64,000 nt of DNA, from assembly GCA_000697055.1 (NCBI GenBank), contig JNDT01001359.1:37323-101322 (forward strand), read 5' to 3'. The stretch is from Saksenaea vasiformis B4078. Lineage: Eukaryota; Mucoromycota; Mucoromycetes; Mucorales; Saksenaeaceae. Positions 58,219 to 64,000 of the stretch are shown one piece after another. Position 1 is the first letter of the stretch; each line of letters opens with the position of its first letter. A model generated the notes under the pieces. That model was not told where the DNA came from and ran no database searches. It saw nothing but the letters and a program-made list of their open reading frames with translations. The translations under genes and the position numbers were made by a program.

Positions 58219-59800
58219 AAAGAAGCAGTTTCTATCGATTGGAAAGTAAGGTTGAGAATAATAATAAGAGAAAAAAAATTTGGGTGACGATCCTTCGGAA
58301 ACACAAATATCTTAATTTGGTACTGTACGACACAGTGAAGTATCCTCTTTCCCGGAACCAAAGACCCTCCGCGCCAATTCTGAAGTGGCAGAATGAGGAA
58401 GGGGCAAACTTTCAAGCCGTACTTATCCAAAGCCCTTTGCGTGTTGTAACAAATCATATGTCTCATGCACAGAAAATATGTAACGCAAAGGGACACGCTT
58501 TTTCCTATGTAGAAGTAAGAAGGAGAGAGCGCCACAGTGGTTCTCTATCTCCGTGCTCATATAAGCATTTGCTGTCTTTTGTTTCCAGTTTTGTGTCAGT
58601 TTGAGATAACTTGATTTCTACGCCAAGCAAAATTCGCGCTGGAAATGTACTTCTTGTCACATTGATCTATTATCTCGTACGGGAAATGTTTCAGATAGGG
58701 GCATGGTGGATAAGGAGAACACTGATTTCTTTTATTCATTTTCAATTATTGAACAGATTGGTTACCTTTATCAGTCTAACATACGGCAAAACCATCTGGT
58801 AAATGAAAATGCATACAGTGCCCTCGTCTACTATCAAGCTTCGGTTTTTGCAAGACATTTGATAAAAAATTAGTGTCGATCTTCAAGGTGGATGGTTTAC
58901 GTACGGAATTCTAGCTAGATACTTATGAGCTCGGCCTACGTTTGTAGGCTTTGTATGAACCTCGAGGCAAAGCGCATCTAGGCACTGGGCGAGTACCGAC
59001 AACAATGCAGGTATTGGTGCAAGTCATGGTAGTAAGCTTGTGCTGATGATGCTGTAATATAGACTAAACCAGCCTCTGAGGGATCACCGTAGAAGAAAAA
59101 AAAATGAATTCGCTTTTGCAGAGCCGCGCACTTGAGAGGAGCCATATTGAAAAGCATTACAGCATTTCAAGTTTCGTAATAGGTTTTAACTTACTAGAGT
59201 TACTGAATTCCGACTGGCGGCTTCAAATTTATCCTGAGTGCGCAAGATTTGCTAATTCCTAAGAACACTGCAACTCGTAAAGGTAACGTCAGAAACATGC
59301 ATATCCCGATAAGGAAATGAAATCGAGCTAATTCAGGGGACGGTTACCGATGATGTTATTTGAGTTGATGATTAAGCGATCCCGTCGGACATACAATCAG
59401 GAGAGATGAACGCTTCCGATTGTGCGGGGAGGTAGAAAATCTCTTTTTTTCTCCGTCTCTCACTTTTTCTAAAACTTGACTACTGTGTAGATTCGATGGA
59501 TACGAAATAATCACATGTGTTCTAAAGACTATTGGTATTCTAAACGCTCTTTATTATTTTCTCATGGTTAACTCGATTGCTAGTGGTTTTCTACATATGA
59601 ATGAATAAGAAACGGAAAAAGAATGATTTTAACAACAGCGTATGCTATGCAAGAAGCCACCACTTTGTCGAAGAAGCCCCAGTAGAAACGAAAGTCATGC
59701 AAAAGAGAGGCTTCTCCATGTAAGTGCACTGCATTGCGAAGGGGCCAAAAAAAAAGAACAAAATAAAAAGGTATGCTATCGGGAGAGGTGACTCCGTCCC
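58219..59800. other. Intergenic between CYS3-like and SconB genes (1.6 kb)
   Basis: Contains the CYS3-like promoter and leader. Open frames at 58215-58604 on both strands have no motif. Nothing else is recognised. Whether sulfur-responsive sites are present could not be decided by eye. Confidence 0.4.
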
Positions 59801-61669
59801 TTACTGAACACTATAATCCCAGATCTTCACGCTGCCGTCGTCTGATGTAGTAACTATCTTGGTATCGCTAAGAGCCACGGCGGTGACAGGGCCATTGTGG
59901 CCTTTTAGTGCATGCATGCATCGACCACTCTCCATATCCCATATCCGGATGGTATTGTCATGGGAGCCAGAAACAAGACGGAATTTGTCGTAAGCCAAGC
60001 TCCAGACCCCTTCAACGTGTCCAAATAGCGTACGTATGCAAGCACCCGTTGTCATGTCCCATAATTTGATGGTGTTGTCCAGCGATCCAGAGACGATGAT
60101 TGGACTGTCAGATAACGATCGTGCGCCATGGCTTTCGGCCATAATCGTATCTGTAGCTGTGCGATCGCGTGCTGTTGTGCATCCTATCGTACTAGTCCCA
60201 AACGTTTGTTGTTTCTGTTGGTGACATGCTATAGATGCTACTTGTTCCGCAAGCCGATGTGTAAATCCTCTAGAGCTAGGCATCGCAATTTGCACCTGAC
60301 CGACGTGCCCACCAAATACGCTGATACATGATCGTGTACATAAATCCCAGATCCGAATGGTTGTGTCGTCACTTGCAGAGACAAGTTGTGATTCTCCTTT
60401 GCAGATCCGGACCGAGTTGACCCATTCCGTATGTCCAGTCAGTGTACAGCACTCTCCTAGCTGGAAATTCCAAACGCGGATCGTATAATCTGTCGAACCA
60501 CTAGCCATCAGCCGAGATCCAAAATGAAGACATAGCACACCACCCGTGTGACCCTCGAGTATACGTATGCATTGTCCAGTCTGCCAATTCCAGATTCTGA
60601 GTGTGTTGTCCATGGCAGCAGAGACAAGCTTGGCGTCATCAAACTGCAGAGCTCGAACGCATCGTGTATGACCAATCATTTTACGGATCTCTTCACCTGT
60701 CTGTAAATTCCAGACGCGAATGGTTTTGTCGTAAGAACCCGTCATCAAGATATTAGCCGCGTCGCAAAACTGGAGACACATGACGCCATCCGTATGACCA
60801 TTCAGGACACGCACTTTATAGTTGTTGCTTCGCCAGTTACGTTCCACTACAAGACGTTCGCTGTATACGCTCTTCCATGATTTTCTAGCCGTCGTCTCGG
60901 ATATGTCATCATCCAATGCATCATAAGAAGCACCGGTCTCTGTTCGGCCTCGTTTGATCGTAGGGGCTCCTGTTTCGGAAATCGTGGGATCGCAAGTCAT
61001 GCGGAGGAGCGAGCTGGGCTCCGTAGTTGAGGAACGTTTGCGTACAACCCCTGTCGGCTTTTTCTTTAGTAACGGTAAACCCCATCCACATTTTGCGCAT
61101 TTTTTGTCTATGTGCTGTTCACACATGCGATGCCAGACAACATCGTCCTCTGCTAGTTCTCTCCATTCTCTGGACACTTGTGCTGCGTGACACAAGGATC
61201 TGGCATCCAAGTAAGAAAAGATTTTTAACACAATTTCTTTGGGCAAAACAGCTGTGAAATCGATCCGCAAAAGTGGCTTGATTTCATTATATAGATAGGA
61301 TAGTTGTGGCATGCAGCAAGTCGACAAGAGTCCTTTGAGTATCAGTACGCGTTGGTCTGCAGGCGCAGCGGAAAACGTAGACCAAATATGGGTTATGGCT
61401 GTCCTGTCAGAGGCAGGTAGACATTGTATTTGCTATTCGGACAATGGTCTCAGTAGAGTTTCGACCAAGAAAACGTTCCATATTTTTACCCGCTCGACAT
61501 CTTCGTTGCATGAATCAGACATGCGTTGTTTTACAAGATCGGGTCTGTGACGGTAGCATAATTTTCGAGTGTCGGAGGACTGCGCTGAACCCTGGGTGGA
61601 CGGAAAGTTTTGTACTGGTGAATGGCTGTGATCGTGATTATCTTGTGGAGATGCATCACTGCTACCCAT
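59801..61669 (-). CDS. F-box/WD40 protein, SconB/Met30 (sulfur controller)
   Basis: Exons 61490-61669 and 59801-61432 give 603 residues. N-terminal region HIWSTFSAAPADQRVLILKG then LLSTCCMPQLSYL is the Met30/SconB signature (dimerisation). The F-box follows: LPKEIVLKIFSYLDARSLCH. WHRMCEQHIDKKCAKCGWGL is diagnostic for the subfamily. Seven WD repeats form the substrate propeller (GHTDGVMCL, GHTRCVRAL, GHTGGVLCL, GHTEWVNSV, GHVGQV, GHVEGVWSL, GHNGPVTAV), with a ~60-residue insertion in repeat 5. As part of an SCF ubiquitin ligase it inactivates Met4/CYS3-type bZIP factors when sulfur is plentiful. Confidence 0.95.
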
Positions 61670-61942
61670 GAGTAAGGTACGTACTTCTTTTTTTGGCGTA
61701 CACCCAACCGTGGGGTAAAAAAAAAACGTGGCGGAAATGGCTCGGGTGCTCTTACTCCGGGCACCGGAAAGAAAATGAGTACCGGACACCTGGTGTATGC
61801 TTTCCGGGTCACTTGCTACTGTGGTACATGTCACAGAGGGTTAGTGCTGAGACAAAGACTCTGTTGCCAGCTTATGTATTAATGGCTGCAGGATCGATTC
61901 TTTTAAAAACCTAGGCACTTCATGCGATACATGTTTACTGTC
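61670..61942. promoter_or_regulatory. SconB upstream region
   Basis: SconB promoter side, 270 bp up to repeat copy C. There is an A-run at 61719-61727; no coding content is supported. Confidence 0.4.
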
Positions 61943-62472
61943 TATTGAGCGAACTTCTTTTTTCGCTACTCTAAATAAACTATGCTTCCATGAAGAGCGA
62001 ATTGTGCGCTAAAGAACGAGTTAAATATGCGGTCATCAGTATAGGAATTGGTGACAACATTTGCTTACCTGATGATGAACAGAGGCTACATTGCAGGACG
62101 GTTCGAGGCAGAGATCATACAGGCTAAGCGATAAATAAAAACATGGATGATCCCGTATATGTAATATAAACGGAGCCAAAGAAAAAAAAATTCATGCATG
62201 CCTTTAGAAACGGGTTATTTTGGACGAACCCCGTCTTCATCTCGAGACATTTTTATTGCTTCCGATGGGATATTGAGGAACCTATCATTGATACAACGGT
62301 TACTCCGATACTGTATTCAGGTCACCTAGATTCGAAGTATTGCTTGGATTAACACAGAACGGACCACTTCTCAACCCAAAGACGTATCACTTTCCAGTGC
62401 GACATTTATTCGAGTTGAAAGGTAGCATGCTATTTATCGGATGCAAACGCTCATTCAAAATTCAGTATTTAG
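61943..62472. repeat. Dispersed repeat, copy C
   Basis: Shorter, colinear relative of 56527-57425 (see that entry) lacking the palindromic insertion and local duplication. It ends about 95 bp before the start codon of the cysteine-rich secreted protein, so it may supply that gene's promoter. Confidence 0.65.
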
Positions 62473-62565
62473 AGGAGGATCAAAAGAAAACTGTTCCATA
62501 AACCGTATGCATAAAGGACAGTAACGACAGATAGCGTCTGATAACTTGCATTCCATCTGCATGCT

Positions 62566-63288
62566 ATGAGAATGCGTCGGAATAAAACCTGCAAGGCTGA
62601 ACTCCGTAACCAGATTAAGATGCTTTTCCTACTTTGCTTACTCGCTTTGCTGTTGTCACTAAATCATGTTGCTGCTTTACCAGTAGAAACGCAGAATTTT
62701 AGTAGGTTGAAACGAGGTTTATATTGCACCCACTCGCCTTATATGTTTATCCACAGCTGCAGTTCCTTTTACCAGAAGATGTCCACATCTCATCTTTAAA
62801 TGTCCCTTTTGTCCATCAGGAACGACTTGTGTATACCCCAACCATGAGGGGTGTCTCATGGCCGGTGTTCCTGAATGCCAACGCACCCTCTGTGAGGACG
62901 AGGTATGCCCGGAAAGCATTGAACCATGGTAGGAAACACAAAGCCTTTTTGAGAGAGAGAGAAACAGAAGTTCAGCCATAAGACATTGTCTGTTAGTCCA
63001 GAAGAATGTCCCTTCAGCTGTTCATACAATGGCACGCCATGCTGCCCCTTCCAGGGTCGACCGATATGTAAACCACCTTGCGATAACCCTGTACAATGTA
63101 CAAAGAAGGCTTGCCCCAAGAAGTGCCCCGACAATTGCTTCTACCCCGAGGCCAACTATTACTGTCCTTGGAATGGGACACCTGTCTGTGCCTTCACACC
63201 TTCTTCCAACAAACCAGAGGCTAACGAACAGAAGCATGATCACCGCATCTTCCCTGAAGCCGGGGCAAGTACCCTACGTACAATTTAG
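62566..63288 (+). CDS. Secreted cysteine-rich repeat protein
   Basis: Exons 62566-62716, 62757-62928 and 62997-63288 give 204 residues. A signal peptide is visible (MLFLLCLLALLLSLNHVAAL). The mature part is built from Cys-rich modules of ~35 residues: CPSGTTCVYPNHEGC, then PEECPFSCSYNGTPCCPFQG followed by RPIC, then KKCPDNCFYPEANYYCPWNG followed by TPVC. The recurrent pattern is (E/K)CP-x2-C-x-Y-x4-C-C/P...G-x-P-x-C. I do not recognise a named family; it recalls small disulfide-knotted secreted or wall proteins. The stop at 63288 may be bypassed by an unseen splice, because very similar modules follow downstream. Confidence 0.6.
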
Positions 63289-63368
63289 AGGCAATCAATC
63301 TGATGTATCAGATGTAGCACGCACGTAACGCCAAGCATCAGCGACCTCGTCCACATTACAACGCACAT

Positions 63369-63939
63369 TTGCTTCCTAGCAAGTCCCATCCCACAAACCG
63401 AAATTGTGAATCGCCTTGCCCAAAGTTACCGATTTCTTCTTCAAAAAGCCATTGTAGAATCGTTCACGAGCCAAATCGATGCTGTCCGTCGATTGTCTGC
63501 GAAGAAATAGAGACTGCATCCGCAAACATACAAACTAGCGTTTTGAAAGAATTTCCTTTTGTGTCGTCTTGGGGAGCCGTTGCCGGGCCGTTAGAGAATA
63601 CCTATGCTTCTGGCTCAGACGCCGTTTTAATAGGCTCATCAGAACGTATTGCATCAGCCATGCCAGCCACACCTATATCATGCCCTATGTTCGCTTTTGC
63701 TTGGTAAGAGAGGTTTCATTGCTTGGCAATCTGATATTTACTTCTAATAGCCCAGATGAATGTCCTGACAATTGTATTCGACCGGATGTTGAATGCCCCT
63801 TCGCAGAAGCTCCTACGTGTCCAGAAAGGTATTCCCTTTTCTTTCCACAATTGCGCATGCAACTAACATCTATCCTAGAGGGAAAATAGCCATGTCTTCG
63901 TCCGTATCCACAGCAGCTATTGCATCCAAAAGAAGCTAA
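63369..63939 (+). CDS. Further cysteine-rich exons (continuation or second copy)
   Basis: Segments 63369-63703, 63751-63828 and 63879-63939 join in phase to a stop at 63937-63939. They encode CESPCPKLPI, HCRIVHEPNRCCPSIVC, a Ser/Thr/Ala-rich linker, then ACPDECPDNCIRPDVECPFA and APTCPE. The modules match those of the preceding gene, so this is probably its 3' part joined by an intron that I could not place in frame, or a tandem paralogue lacking its own signal peptide. Confidence 0.45.
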
Positions 63940-64000
63940 TAGCTGTACTGAGTTTGACATCCAGCGCGATGAAAATGTACAAATAAGTACAATCTGATGC

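Overview
The window is a piece of nuclear DNA from a filamentous early-diverging fungus, most likely Mucoromycota (Mucorales-like). Genes are dense, on both strands, and cut by many short introns (mostly 41-96 nt, GT-AG, often with a TACTAAT-type branch site). The gene set is fungal: velvet factor, Chs4/Skt5-type chitin synthase activator, low-Mr thioredoxin reductase, SconB/Met30, CYS3-type bZIP, Trr1 and Ura5. A minor-spliceosome AT-AC intron and PD-(D/E)XK and Helitron relics also fit Mucoromycota better than Dikarya. The species cannot be fixed from the sequence. There are no prokaryotic operons, CRISPR arrays, rRNA genes, or tRNAs that I could see.

Layout. 1-9.7 kb: EDC3 (partial), a small complex I subunit, NF-YB with an AT-AC intron, URA5, TRR1, a Skt5/Chs4 Sel1-repeat protein and a TMEM14 protein. 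9.7-27 kb: a NADAR-PAH fusion, an atypical GATA-like zinc-finger protein, a START protein, a TBC/coiled-coil protein, a velvet factor, a GT49-type glycosyltransferase with an in-frame stop, an alkaline ceramidase and a GCN4-like bZIP with upstream ORFs. 28-35 kb: a giant focadhesin-like gene tail-to-tail with an MRH4-like DEAD-box helicase. 36-46.5 kb: an accessory, repeat-rich stretch (frameshifted PD-(D/E)XK-like gene, Tc1/IS630-like and Helitron relics inside a ~210-bp inverted repeat, gag-like zinc knuckles, Ty3/gypsy pol relic), with two intact housekeeping genes embedded: a chorismate-lyase-like gene and HSP90. 46.6-55 kb: HAD phosphatase, DPM2, SPO11, an unknown gene overlapping the SPO11 start, a small unknown gene and a RhoGAP. 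55-64 kb: a diverged dispersed repeat in two long copies, a CYS3-like bZIP next to SconB/Met30, and a secreted cysteine-rich protein.

Genes that may work together: the CYS3-like activator and the SconB/Met30 F-box protein are the two ends of the fungal sulfur-control circuit and lie 1.6 kb apart on one strand. SPO11 (meiotic breaks) is overlapped by an uncharacterised gene that could be a functional partner. Exon boundaries below were joined by hand from splice signals, reading phase and family similarity. Every multi-exon model called a CDS sums to a multiple of three, but none has transcript support.
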